A DNA stretch of 64,000 nt, taken from Luzula sylvatica (lineage: Eukaryota; Streptophyta; Magnoliopsida; Poales; Juncaceae). Shown one piece after another: positions 12,026 through 24,666 of the stretch (its first letter is position 1; each line of letters opens with the position of its first letter). Made by a program: the position numbers and the translations under genes. The notes under the pieces were generated by a model. It saw only the letters and a program-made list of their open reading frames with translations, was not told the DNA's origin and did not search any database. The stretch lies in assembly GCA_946800325.1 (NCBI GenBank), contig OX326958.1:16272992-16336991 (forward strand), in the 5' to 3' direction.

Positions 12026-14009
12026 ATCTGGTTTTGAATCGAAAAACAAACTTTCTTAGTGTTTGTGAAATTTGGCGAAAAGTTATGTAGTAAAAGATAC
12101 GATACTAATGATCTAGGAACACGTTATTTGAACTCCTCAAAGCGTTAAAATCTTGTTTTGAATCGAAAAACAAACTTTCTTAGTGTTTGTGAAATTTGGT
12201 GAAAAGTTATGTACTGAAAGATACGATACAAATGATCTAAAAACACGTTATTTGAACTCCTCAAAGCGTTAAAATCTTGTTTTGAATCGAAAAACAAACT
12301 TTCTTAGTGTTTGTGAAATTTGGTGAAAAGTTATGTACTAAAAGATACGATACAAATGATCTAAAAACTTGTTATTTGAACACCTCAAAGCGTTAAAATC
12401 TTGTTTTGAATCGAAAAACAAACTTTCTTAGTGTTTGTGAAATTTGGTGAAAAGTTATGTAGTAAAAGATACGATACAAATGATCTAGAAACACGTCATT
12501 TGAACTCCTCATAGCGTTAAAATCTTGTTTTGAATCGAAAAACAAACTTTCTTAGTGTTTGTGAAATTTGGTGAAAAGTTATGTACTAAAAGATACGATA
12601 CAAATGATCTAAAAACTTGTTATTTGAACACCTCAAAGCGTTAAAATCTTGTTTTGAATCGAAAAACAAACTTTCTTAGTGTTTGTGAAATTTGGTGAAA
12701 AGTTATGTACTAAAAGATACGATACAAATGATCTAAAAACAAGTTATTTGAACTCCTCAAAGCGTTAAAATCTTGTTTTGAATCGAAAAACAAACTTTCT
12801 TAGTGTTTGTGAAATTTGGTGAAAAGTTATGTACTAAAAGATACGATACAAATGATCTAAAAACACGTTATTTGAACTCCTCAAAGCGTTAAAATCTTGT
12901 TTTGAATCGAAAAACAAACTTTCTTAGTGTTTGTGAAATTTGGTGAAACGTTATGTAGTAAAAGATACGATACAAATGATCTAGAAACACGTTATTTGAA
13001 CTCCTCAAAGCGTTAAAATCTGGTTTTGAATCGAAAAACAAACTTTCTTAGTGTTTGTGAAATTTGGTGAAAAGTTATGTACTAAAAGATACGATACAAA
13101 TGATCTAAAAACACGTTATTTGAACTCCTCAAAGCGTTAAAATCTGGTTTTGAATCGAAAAACAAACTTTCTTAGTGTTTGTGAAATTTGGCGAAAAGTT
13201 ATGTAGTAAAAGATACGATACTAATGATCTAGGAACACGTTATTTGAACTCCTCAAAGCGTTAAAATCTTGTTTTGAATCGAAAAACAAACTTTCTTAGT
13301 GTTTGTGAAATTTGGTGAAAAGTTATGTACTGAAAGATACGATACAAATGATCTAAAAACACGTTATTTGAACTCCTCAAAGCGTTAAAATCTTGTTTTG
13401 AATCGAAAAACAAACTTTCTTAGTGTTTGTGAAATTTGGTGAAAAGTTATGTACTAAAAGATATGATACAAATGATCTAAAAACACGTTATTTGAACTCC
13501 TCAAAGCGTTAAAATCTGGTTTTGAATCGAAAAACAAACTTTCTTAGTGTTTGTGAAATTTGGCGAAAAGTTATGTAGTAAAAGATACGATACAAATGAT
13601 CTAGGAACACGTTATTTGAACTCCTCAAAGCGTTAAAATCTTGTTTTGAATCGAAAAACAAACTTTCTTAGTGTTTGTGAAATTTGGTGAGAAGTTATGT
13701 AGTAAAAGATACGATACAAATGATCTAGAAACACGTTATTTGAACTCCTCAAAGCGTTAAAATCTTGTTTTGAATCGAAAAACAAACTTTCTTAGTGTTT
13801 GTGAAATTTGGTGAAAAGTTATGTAGTAAAAGATACGATACAAATGATCTAGAAACACGTTATTTGAACTCCTCATAGCGTTAAAATCTTGTTTTGAATC
13901 GAAAAACAAACTTTCTTAGTGTTTGTGAAATTTGGTGAAAAGTTATGTACTAAAAGATACGATACAAATGATCTAAAACCACGTTATTTGAACTCCTCAG
14001 AGCGTTAAA
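12026..14009. repeat. 1984-bp sub-repeat, right member (M98-M113)
   Basis: Same order as 10042-12025. It is followed by L B' G H and the deletion-bearing end of the HOR, which the left member lacks. Both members carry the CGTCATT, GATATGATAC and GGTGAGAAG markers in the same slots. Confidence 0.87.
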
Positions 14010-14629
14010 ATCTTGTTTTGAATCGAAAAACAAACTTTCTTAGTGTTTGTGAAATTTGGTGAGAAGTTATGTAGTAAAAGATACGATACAAATGATCTAG
14101 AAACACGTTATTTGAACTCCTCAAAGCGTTAAAATCTTGTTTTGAATCGAAAAACAAACTTTCTTAGTGTTTGTGAAATTTGGTGAAAAGTTATGTAGTA
14201 AAAGATATGATACAAATGATCTAGAAACACGTTATTTGAACTCCTCATAGCGTTAAAATCTTGTTTTGAATCGAAAAACAAACTTTCTTAGTGTTTGTGA
14301 AATTTGGTGAAAAGTTATGTACTAAAAGATACGATACAAATGATCTAAAACCACGTTATTTGAACTCCTCAGAGCGTTAAAATCTTGTTTTGAATCGAAA
14401 AACAAACTTTCTTAGTGTTTGTGAAATTTGGTGAAAAGTTATGTACTAAAAGATACTATACAAATGATCTAAAAACATGTTATTTGAACTCCTCAAAGCG
14501 TTAAAATCTTGTTTTGAATCGAAAAACAAACTTTCTTAGTGTTTGTGAAATTTGGTGAAAAGTTATGTAGTAAAAGATACGATACAAATGATCTAAAAAC
14601 ACGTTATTTGAACTCCTCAAAGCGTTAAA

Positions 14630-14750
14630 ATCTGGTTTTGAATCGAAAAACAAACTTTCTTAGTGTTTGTGAAATTTGGTGAAAAGTTATGTACTAAAAG
14701 ATACGATACAAATGATCTAAAAACACGTTATTTGAACTCAAAGCGTTAAA
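14630..14750. repeat. 121-bp monomer with the same 3-bp deletion (M119)
   Basis: Identical deletion and class to 8805-8925, in the same HOR slot (preceded by H and the B/E hybrid unit). One deletion copied along with the HOR is simpler than three separate events. Confidence 0.95.
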
Positions 14751-15990
14751 ATCTGGTTTTGAATCGAAAAACAAACTTTCTTAGTGTTTGTGAAATTTGG
14801 CGAAAAGTTATGTACTGAAAGATACGATACAAATGATCTAAAAACACGTTATTTGAACTCCTCAAAGCGTTAAAATCTTGTTTTGAATCGAAAAACAAAC
14901 TTTCTTAGTGTTTGTGAAATTTGGTGAAAAGTTATGTAGTAAAAGATACGATACAAATGATCTAGAAACACGTTATTTGAACTCCTCAAAGCGTTAAAAT
15001 CTTGTTTTGAATCGAAAAACAAACTTTCTTAGTGTTTGTGAAATTTGGTGAAAAGTCATGTACTGAAAGATACGATACAAATGATCTAAAAACACGTTAT
15101 TTGAACTCCTCAAAGCGTTAAAATCTTGTTTTGAATCGAAAAACAAACTTTCTTAGTGTTTGTGAAATTTGGTGAAAAGTTATGTAGTAAAAGATACGAT
15201 ACAAATGATCTAGAAACACGTTATTTGAACTCCTCAAAGCGTTAAAATCTTGTTTTGAATCGAAAAACAAACTTTCTTAGTGTTTGTGAAATTTGGTGAA
15301 AAGTTATGTACTAAAAGATACGATACAAATGATCTAAAAACACGTTATTTGAACTCCTCAAAGCGTTAAAATCTGGTTTTGAATCGAAAAACAAACTTTC
15401 TTAGTGTTTGTGAAATTTGGTGAAAAGTTATGTACTAAAAGATACGATACAAATGATCTAAAAACACGTTATTTGAACTCCTCAAAGCGTTAAAATCTGG
15501 TTTTGAATCGAAAAACAAACTTTCTTAGTGTTTGTGAAATTTGGCGAAAAGTTATGTAGTAAAAGATACGATACTAATGATCTAGGAACACGTTATTTGA
15601 ACTCCTCAAAGCGTTAAAATCTTGTTTTGAATCGAAAAACAAACTTTCTTAGTGTTTGTGAAATTTGGTGAAAAGTTATGTACTGAAAGATACGATACAA
15701 ATGATCTAAAAACACGTTATTTGAACTCCTCAAAGCGTTAAAATCTTGTTTTGAATCGAAAAACAAACTTTCTTAGTGTTTGTGAAATTTGGTGAAACGT
15801 TATGTAGTAAAAGATACGATACAAATGATCTAGAAACACGTTATTTGAACTCCTCAAAGCGTTAAAATCTGGTTTTGAATCGAAAAACAAACTTTCTTAG
15901 TGTTTGTGAAATTTGGTGAAAAGTTATGTACTAAAAGATACGATACAAATGATCTAAAAACACGTTATTTGAACTCCTCAAAGCGTTAAA

Positions 15991-17974
15991 ATCTGGTTTT
16001 GAATCGAAAAACAAACTTTCTTAGTGTTTGTGAAATTTGGCGAAAAGTTATGTAGTAAAAGATACGATACTAATGATCTAGGAACACGTTATTTGAACTC
16101 CTCAAAGCGTTAAAATCTTGTTTTGAATCGAAAAACAAACTTTCTTAGTGTTTGTGAAATTTGGTGAAAAGTTATGTACTGAAAGATACGATACAAATGA
16201 TCTAAAAACACGTTATTTGAACTCCTCAAAGCGTTAAAATCTTGTTTTGAATCGAAAAACAAACTTTCTTAGTGTTTGTGAAATTTGGTGAAAAGTTATG
16301 TACTAAAAGATACGATACAAATGATCTAAAAACTTGTTATTTGAACACCTCAAAGCGTTAAAATCTTGTTTTGAATCGAAAAACAAACTTTCTTAGTGTT
16401 TGTGAAATTTGGTGAAAAGTTATGTAGTAAAAGATACGATACAAATGATCTAGAAACACGTCATTTGAACTCCTCATAGCGTTAAAATCTTGTTTTGAAT
16501 CGAAAAACAAACTTTCTTAGTGTTTGTGAAATTTGGTGAAAAGTTATGTACTAAAAGATACGATACAAATGATCTAAAAACTTGTTATTTGAACACCTCA
16601 AAGCGTTAAAATCTTGTTTTGAATCGAAAAACAAACTTTCTTAGTGTTTGTGAAATTTGGTGAAAAGTTATGTACTAAAAGATACGATACAAATGATCTA
16701 AAAACAAGTTATTTGAACTCCTCAAAGCGTTAAAATCTTGTTTTGAATCGAAAAACAAACTTTCTTAGTGTTTGTGAAATTTGGTGAAAAGTTATGTACT
16801 AAAAGATACGATACAAATGATCTAAAAACACGTTATTTGAACTCCTCAAAGCGTTAAAATCTTGTTTTGAATCGAAAAACAAACTTTCTTAGTGTTTGTG
16901 AAATTTGGTGAAACGTTATGTAGTAAAAGATACGATACAAATGATCTAGAAACACGTTATTTGAACTCCTCAAAGCGTTAAAATCTGGTTTTGAATCGAA
17001 AAACAAACTTTCTTAGTGTTTGTGAAATTTGGTGAAAAGTTATGTACTAAAAGATACGATACAAATGATCTAAAAACACGTTATTTGAACTCCTCAAAGC
17101 GTTAAAATCTGGTTTTGAATCGAAAAACAAACTTTCTTAGTGTTTGTGAAATTTGGCGAAAAGTTATGTAGTAAAAGATACGATACTAATGATCTAGGAA
17201 CACGTTATTTGAACTCCTCAAAGCGTTAAAATCTTGTTTTGAATCGAAAAACAAACTTTCTTAGTGTTTGTGAAATTTGGTGAAAAGTTATGTACTGAAA
17301 GATACGATACAAATGATCTAAAAACACGTTATTTGAACTCCTCAAAGCGTTAAAATCTTGTTTTGAATCGAAAAACAAACTTTCTTAGTGTTTGTGAAAT
17401 TTGGTGAAAAGTTATGTACTAAAAGATATGATACAAATGATCTAAAAACACGTTATTTGAACTCCTCAAAGCGTTAAAATCTGGTTTTGAATCGAAAAAC
17501 AAACTTTCTTAGTGTTTGTGAAATTTGGCGAAAAGTTATGTAGTAAAAGATACGATACAAATGATCTAGGAACACGTTATTTGAACTCCTCAAAGCGTTA
17601 AAATCTTGTTTTGAATCGAAAAACAAACTTTCTTAGTGTTTGTGAAATTTGGTGAGAAGTTATGTAGTAAAAGATACGATACAAATGATCTAGAAACACG
17701 TTATTTGAACTCCTCAAAGCGTTAAAATCTTGTTTTGAATCGAAAAACAAACTTTCTTAGTGTTTGTGAAATTTGGTGAAAAGTTATGTAGTAAAAGATA
17801 CGATACAAATGATCTAGAAACACGTTATTTGAACTCCTCATAGCGTTAAAATCTTGTTTTGAATCGAAAAACAAACTTTCTTAGTGTTTGTGAAATTTGG
17901 TGAAAAGTTATGTACTAAAAGATACGATACAAATGATCTAAAACCACGTTATTTGAACTCCTCAAAGCGTTAAA
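15991..17974. repeat. 1984-bp sub-repeat, left member in the second HOR copy (M130-M145)
   Basis: Corresponds to 10042-12025 at the 5949-bp HOR offset, with the same CAAAG ending in its G unit. The doublet therefore existed before the 5.9-kb unit was itself duplicated. Confidence 0.85.
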
Positions 17975-19958
17975 ATCTGGTTTTGAATCGAAAAACAAAC
18001 TTTCTTAGTGTTTGTGAAATTTGGCGAAAAGTTATGTAGTAAAAGATACGATACTAATGATCTAGGAACACGTTATTTGAACTCCTCAAAGCGTTAAAAT
18101 CTTGTTTTGAATCGAAAAACAAACTTTCTTAGTGTTTGTGAAATTTGGTGAAAAGTTATGTACTGAAAGATACGATACAAATGATCTAAAAACACGTTAT
18201 TTGAACTCCTCAAAGCGTTAAAATCTTGTTTTGAATCGAAAAACAAACTTTCTTAGTGTTTGTGAAATTTGGTGAAAAGTTATGTACTAAAAGATACGAT
18301 ACAAATGATCTAAAAACTTGTTATTTGAACACCTCAAAGCGTTAAAATCTTGTTTTGAATCGAAAAACAAACTTTCTTAGTGTTTGTGAAATTTGGTGAA
18401 AAGTTATGTAGTAAAAGATACGATACAAATGATCTAGAAACACGTCATTTGAACTCCTCATAGCGTTAAAATCTTGTTTTGAATCGAAAAACAAACTTTC
18501 TTAGTGTTTGTGAAATTTGGTGAAAAGTTATGTACTAAAAGATACGATACAAATGATCTAAAAACTTGTTATTTGAACACCTCAAAGCGTTAAAATCTTG
18601 TTTTGAATCGAAAAACAAACTTTCTTAGTGTTTGTGAAATTTGGTGAAAAGTTATGTACTAAAAGATACGATACAAATGATCTAAAAACAAGTTATTTGA
18701 ACTCCTCAAAGCGTTAAAATCTTGTTTTGAATCGAAAAACAAACTTTCTTAGTGTTTGTGAAATTTGGTGAAAAGTTATGTACTAAAAGATACGATACAA
18801 ATGATCTAAAAACACGTTATTTGAACTCCTCAAAGCGTTAAAATCTTGTTTTGAATCGAAAAACAAACTTTTTTAGTGTTTGTGAAATTTGGTGAAACGT
18901 TATGTAGTAAAAGATACGATACAAATGATCTAGAAACACGTTATTTGAACTCCTCAAAGCGTTAAAATCTGGTTTTGAATCGAAAAACAAACTTTCTTAG
19001 TGTTTGTGAAATTTGGTGAAAAGTTATGTACTAAAAGATACGATACAAATGATCTAAAAACACGTTATTTGAACTCCTCAAAGCGTTAAAATCTGGTTTT
19101 GAATCGAAAAACAAACTTTCTTAGTGTTTGTGAAATTTGGCGAAAAGTTATGTAGTAAAAGATACGATACTAATGATCTAGGAACACGTTATTTGAACTC
19201 CTCAAAGCGTTAAAATCTTGTTTTGAATCGAAAAACAAACTTTCTTAGTGTTTGTGAAATTTGGTGAAAAGTTATGTACTGAAAGATACGATACAAATGA
19301 TCTAAAAACACGTTATTTGAACTCCTCAAAGCGTTAAAATCTTGTTTTGAATCGAAAAACAAACTTTCTTAGTGTTTGTGAAATTTGGTGAAAAGTTATG
19401 TACTAAAAGATATGATACAAATGATCTAAAAACACGTTATTTGAACTCCTCAAAGCGTTAAAATCTGGTTTTGAATCGAAAAATAAACTTTCTTAGTGTT
19501 TGTGAAATTTGGCGAAAAGTTATGTAGTAAAAGATACGATACAAATGATCTAGGAACACGTTATTTGAACTCCTCAAAGCGTTAAAATCTTGTTTTGAAT
19601 CGAAAAACAAACTTTCTTAGTGTTTGTGAAATTTGGTGAGAAGTTATGTAGTAAAAGATACGATACAAATGATCTAGAAACACGTTATTTGAACTCCTCA
19701 AAGCGTTAAAATCTTGTTTTGAATCGAAAAACAAACTTTCTTAGTGTTTGTGAAATTTGGTGAAAAGTTATGTAGTAAAAGATACGATACAAATGATCTA
19801 GAAACACGTTATTTGAACTCCTCATAGCGTTAAAATCTTGTTTTGAATCGAAAAACAAACTTTCTTAGTGTTTGTGAAATTTGGTGAAAAGTTATGTACT
19901 AAAAGATACGATACAAATGATCTAAAACCACGTTATTTGAACTCCTCAGAGCGTTAAA
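17975..19958. repeat. 1984-bp sub-repeat, right member in the second HOR copy (M146-M161)
   Basis: Corresponds to 12026-14009. It carries two private changes not seen in that copy: CTTTTTTAG in M153 and AAATAAAC in M158. Confidence 0.85.
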
Positions 19959-20578
19959 ATCTTGTTTTGAATCGAAAAACAAACTTTCTTAGTGTTTGTG
20001 AAATTTGGTGAGAAGTTATGTAGTAAAAGATACGATACAAATGATCTAGAAACACGTTATTTGAACTCCTCAAAGCGTTAAAATCTTGTTTTGAATCGAA
20101 AAACAAACTTTCTTAGTGTTTGTGAAATTTGGTGAAAAGTTATGTAGTAAAAGATATGATACAAATGATCTAGAAACACGTTATTTGAACTCCTCATAGC
20201 GTTAAAATCTTGTTTTGAATCGAAAAACAAACTTTCTTAGTGTTTGTGAAATTTGGTGAAAAGTTATGTACTAAAAGATACGATACAAATGATCTAAAAC
20301 CACGTTATTTGAACTCCTCAGAGCGTTAAAATCTTGTTTTGAATCGAAAAACAAACTTTCTTAGTGTTTGTGAAATTTGGTGAAAAGTTATGTACTAAAA
20401 GATACTATACAAATGATCTAAAAACATGTTATTTGAACTCCTCAAAGCGTTAAAATCTTGTTTTGAATCGAAAAACAAACTTTCTTAGTGTTTGTGAAAT
20501 TTGGTGAAAAGTTATGTAGTAAAAGATACGATACAAATGATCTAAAAACACGTTATTTGAACTCCTCAAAGCGTTAAA

Positions 20579-20699
20579 ATCTGGTTTTGAATCGAAAAAC
20601 AAACTTTCTTAGTGTTTGTGAAATTTGGTGAAAAGTTATGTACTAAAAGATACGATACAAATGATCTAAAAACACGTTATTTGAACTCAAAGCGTTAAA
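20579..20699. repeat. 121-bp monomer with the same 3-bp deletion (M167)
   Basis: Third copy of the CTC-loss monomer, 5949 bp after the second. It marks the right end of the second full HOR copy and the last occurrence in the window. Confidence 0.95.
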
Positions 20700-22311
20700 A
20701 TCTGGTTTTGAATCGAAAAACAAACTTTCTTAGTGTTTGTGAAATTTGGCGAAAAGTTATGTACTGAAAGATACGATACAAATGATCTAAAAACACGTTA
20801 TTTGAACTCCTCAAAGCGTTAAAATCTTGTTTTGAATCGAAAAACAAACTTTCTTAGTGTTTGTGAAATTTGGTGAAAAGTTATGTAGTAAAAGATACGA
20901 TACAAATGATCTAGAAACACGTTATTTGAACTCCTCAAAGCGTTAAAATCTTGTTTTGAATCGAAAAACAAACTTTCTTAGTGTTTGTGAAATTTGGTGA
21001 AAAGTCATGTACTGAAAGATACGATACAAATGATCTAAAAACACGTTATTTGAACTCCTCAAAGCGTTAAAATCTTGTTTTGAATCGAAAAACAAACTTT
21101 CTTAGTGTTTGTGAAATTTGGTGAAAAGTTATGTAGTAAAAGATACGATACAAATGATCTAGAAACACGTTATTTGAACTCCTCAAAGCGTTAAAATCTT
21201 GTTTTGAATCGAAAAACAAACTTTCTTAGTGTTTGTGAAATTTGGTGAAAAGTTATGTACTAAAAGATACGATACAAATGATCTAAAAACACGTTATTTG
21301 AACTCCTCAAAGCGTTAAAATCTGGTTTTGAATCGAAAAACAAACTTTCTTAGTGTTTGTGAAATTTGGTGAAAAGTTATGTACTAAAAGATACGATACA
21401 AATGATCTAAAAACACGTTATTTGAACTCCTCAAAGCGTTAAAATCTGGTTTTGAATCGAAAAACAAACTTTCTTAGTGTTTGTGAAATTTGGCGAAAAG
21501 TTATGTAGTAAAAGATACGATACTAATGATCTAGGAACACGTTATTTGAACTCCTCAAAGCGTTAAAATCTTGTTTTGAATCGAAAAACAAACTTTCTTA
21601 GTGTTTGTGAAATTTGGTGAAAAGTTATGTACTGAAAGATACGATACAAATGATCTAAAAACACGTTATTTGAACTCCTCAAAGCGTTAAAATCTTGTTT
21701 TGAATCGAAAAACAAACTTTCTTAGTGTTTGTGAAATTTGGTGAAACGTTATGTAGTAAAAGATACGATACAAATGATCTAGAAACACGTTATTTGAACT
21801 CCTCAAAGCGTTAAAATCTGGTTTTGAATCGAAAAACAAACTTTCTTAGTGTTTGTGAAATTTGGTGAAAAGTTATGTACTAAAAGATACGATACAAATG
21901 ATCTAAAAACACGTTATTTGAACTCCTCAAAGCGTTAAAATCTGGTTTTGAATCGAAAAACAAACTTTCTTAGTGTTTGTGAAATTTGGCGAAAAGTTAT
22001 GTAGTAAAAGATACGATACTAATGATCTAGGAACACGTTATTTGAACTCCTCAAAGCGTTAAAATCTTGTTTTGAATCGAAAAACAAACTTTCTTAGTGT
22101 TTGTGAAATTTGGTGAAAAGTTATGTACTGAAAGATACGATACAAATGATCTAAAAACACGTTATTTGAACTCCTCAAAGCGTTAAAATCTTGTTTTGAA
22201 TCGAAAAACAAACTTTCTTAGTGTTTGTGAAATTTGGTGAAAAGTTATGTACTAAAAGATACGATACAAATGATCTAAAAACTTGTTATTTGAACACCTC
22301 AAAGCGTTAAA
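20700..22311. repeat. ~5.9-kb HOR, 5' partial copy (M168-M180)
   Basis: Thirteen monomers repeat the start of the second copy: F/A hybrid, B, A (with the same private GTCATG), B, E, Eg, F, A, I, Eg, F, A, C. The offset to 14751 is 5949 bp. After the C unit the order changes from C-B' to C-D, so the HOR stops here and block 3 begins. Having a 3' fragment on the left and a 5' fragment on the right means the tandem register runs through both flanks. Confidence 0.87.
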
Positions 22312-22435
22312 ATCTTGTTTTGAATCGAAAAACAAACTTTCTTAGTGTTTGTGAAATTTGGTGAAAAGTTATGTACTAAAAGATACGATACAAATGATCT
22401 AAAAACAAGTTATTTGAACTCCTCAAAGCGTTAAA

Positions 22436-22558
22436 ATCTTGTTTTGAATCGAAAAAAAACTTTCTTAGTGTTTGTGAAATTTGGTGAAAAGTTATGTAGT
22501 AAAAGATACGATACAAATGATCTAGAAACACGTTATTTGAACTCCTCATAGCGTTAAA
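22436..22558. repeat. 123-bp monomer with 1-bp deletion (M182)
   Basis: GAAAAACAAAC reads GAAAAAAAAC here: one base, the C, is lost, leaving a run of eight A. Otherwise it is class B'. It is the only single-base length change I found. Because 123 is divisible by three, one minus-strand frame stays open across it, giving a 68-codon open frame (22376-22582) whose peptide is about one and two-thirds turns of a 41-residue repeat. This is a by-product of the deletion, not a gene. Confidence 0.93.
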
Positions 22559-23178
22559 ATCTTGTTTTGAATCGAAAAACAAACTTTCTTAGTGTTTGTG
22601 AAATTTGGTGAAAAGTTATGTACTAAAAGATACGATACAAATGATCTAAAAACTTGTTATTTGAACACCTCAGAGCGTTAAAATCTTGTTTTGAATCGAA
22701 AAACAAACTTTCTTAGTGTTTGTGAAATTTGGTGAAAAGTTATGTACTAAAAGATACGATACAAATGATCTAAAAACAAGTTATTTGAACTCCTCAAAGC
22801 GTTAAAATCTTGTTTTGAATCGAAAAACAAACTTTCTTAGTGTTTGTGAAATTTGGTGAAAAATTATGTACTGAAAGATACGATACAAATGATCTAAAAA
22901 CACGTTATTTGAACTCCTCAAAGCGTTAAAATCTTGTTTTGAATCGAAAAACAAACTTTCTTAGTGTTTGTGAAATTTGGTGAAAAGTTGTGTAGTAAAA
23001 GATACGATACAAATGATCTAGAAACACGTTATTTGAACTCCTCAAAGCGTTAAAATCTTGTTTTGAATCGAAAAACAAACTTTCTTAGTGTTTGTGAAAT
23101 TTGGTGAAAAGTTATGTACTGAAAGATACGATACAAATGATCTAAAAACACGTTATTTGAACTCCTCAAAGCGTTAAA

Positions 23179-24666
23179 ATCTTGTTTTGAATCGAAAAAC
23201 AAACTTTCTTAGTGTTTGTGAAATTTGGTGAAACGTTATGTAGTAAAAGATACGATACAAATGATCTAGAAACACGTTATTTGAACTCCTCAAAGCGTTA
23301 AAATCTTGTTTTGAATCGAAAAACAAACTTTCTTAGTGTTTGTGAAATTTGGTGAAAAGTTATGTACTAAAAGATACGATACAAATGATCTAAAAACACG
23401 TTATTTGAACTCCTCAAAGCGTTAAAATCTGGTTTTGAATCGAAAAACAAACTTTCTTAGTGTTTGTGAAATTTGGTGAAAAGTTATGTACTAAAAGATA
23501 CGATACAAATGATCTAAAAACACGTTATTTGAACTCCTCAAAGCGTTAAAATCTTGTTTTGAATCGAAAAACAAACTTTCTTAGTGTTTGTGAAATTTGG
23601 TGAAAAGTTATGTAGTAAAAGATACGATACAAATGATCTAGAAACACGTTATTTGAACTCCTCATAGCGTTAAAATCTTGTTTTGAATCGAAAAACAAAC
23701 TTTCTTAGTGTTTGTGAAATTTGGTGAAAAGTTATGTACTAAAAGATACGATACAAATGATCTAAAAACTTGTTATTTGAACACCTCAAAGCGTTAAAAT
23801 CTTGTTTTGAATCGAAAAACAAACTTTCTTAGTGTTTGTGAAATTTGGTGAAAAGTTATGTACTAAAAGATACGATACAAATGATCTAAAAACAAGTTAT
23901 TTGAACTCCTCAAAGCGTTAAAATCTTGTTTTGAATCGAAAAACAAACTTTCTTAGTGTTTGTGAAATTTGGTGAAAAGTTATGTAGTAAAAGATACGAT
24001 ACAAATGATCTAGAAACACGTTATTTGAACTCCTCATAGCGTTAAAATCTTGTTTTGAATCGAAAAACAAACTTTCTTAGTGTTTGTGAAATTTGGTGAA
24101 AAGTTATGTCCTAAAAGATACGATACAAATGATCTAAAACCACGTTATTTGAACTCCTCAGAGCGTTAAAATCTTGTTTTGAATCGAAAAACAAACTTTC
24201 TTAGTGTTTGTGAAATTTGGTGAAAAGTTATGTACTAAAAGATACTATACAAATGATCTAAAAACATGTTATTTGAACTCCTGAAAGCGTTAAAATCTTG
24301 TTTTGAATCGAAAAACAAACTTTCTTAGTGTTTGTGAAATTTGGTGAAAAGTTATGTACTAAAAGATACGATACAAATGATCTAAAAACACGTTATTTGA
24401 ACTCCTCAAAGCGTTAAAATCTGGTTTTGAATCGAAAAACAAACTTTCTTAGTGTTTGTGAAATTTGGTGAAAAGTTATGTACTAAAAGATACGATACAA
24501 ATGATCTAGAAACACGTTATTTGAACTCCTCAAAGCGTTAAAATCTGGTTTTGAATCGAAAAACAAACTTTCTTAGTGTTTGTGAAATTTGGTGAAAAGT
24601 TATGTACTGAAAGATACGATACAAATGATCTAAAAACACGTTATTTGAACTCCTCAAAGCGTTAAA
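23179..24666. repeat. 12-monomer repeat, first copy (M188-M199)
   Basis: Order I E Eg B' C D B' G H E Eg A(G5). The first eleven classes are repeated at once in 24667-26154. Private changes include TGTCCTA in M195, CTGAAAG in M196 and G91 in M198. The last unit carries G5 with G67, a hybrid of an Eg-or-F 5' end and an A remainder. Confidence 0.75.

Larger units (their letters stand above)
8926..14750. repeat. ~5.9-kb HOR, first full copy (M73-M119, 47 monomers, 5825 bp)
   Basis: Order: F A B E Eg F A I Eg F A C B' C D E I Eg F A Et F' L B' G, F A C B' C D E I Eg F A Et F' L B' G, L B' G H hybrid Eg-del. It contains two adjacent 16-monomer units (10042-12025 and 12026-14009). The end is marked by the 121-bp monomer. 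From M75 onward it aligns with 15123-20699 at a constant offset of 5949 bp; reading by eye I saw only two single-base differences in that stretch (in M153 and M158 of the second copy). Confidence 0.9.
14751..20699. repeat. ~5.9-kb HOR, second full copy (M120-M167, 48 monomers, 5949 bp)
   Basis: Same order as the preceding copy except at its start: F A B E is replaced by F/A hybrid, B, A, B, E, a net gain of one monomer. The extra A unit (M122) carries a private GTCATG. M153 has a CTTTTTTAG run and M158 has AAATAAAC; otherwise the copy appears to match the first. The internal 16-monomer doublet lies at 15991-17974 and 17975-19958. It ends with the same 121-bp monomer. Confidence 0.9.

Noticed and set aside
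19463..19586. Polyadenylation signal AATAAA
   Set aside because: It arises from a single C-to-T change in M158 (also M218 and M365) in an A-rich tract, with no transcript evidence or gene upstream.
22376..22582. 68-codon minus-strand open reading frame
   Set aside because: It exists only because M182 lost one base, giving a 123-bp unit that keeps one frame open. The peptide is a partial duplicate of itself with a 41-residue period, has no domain or start context, and equivalent frames are closed in the 124-bp units.
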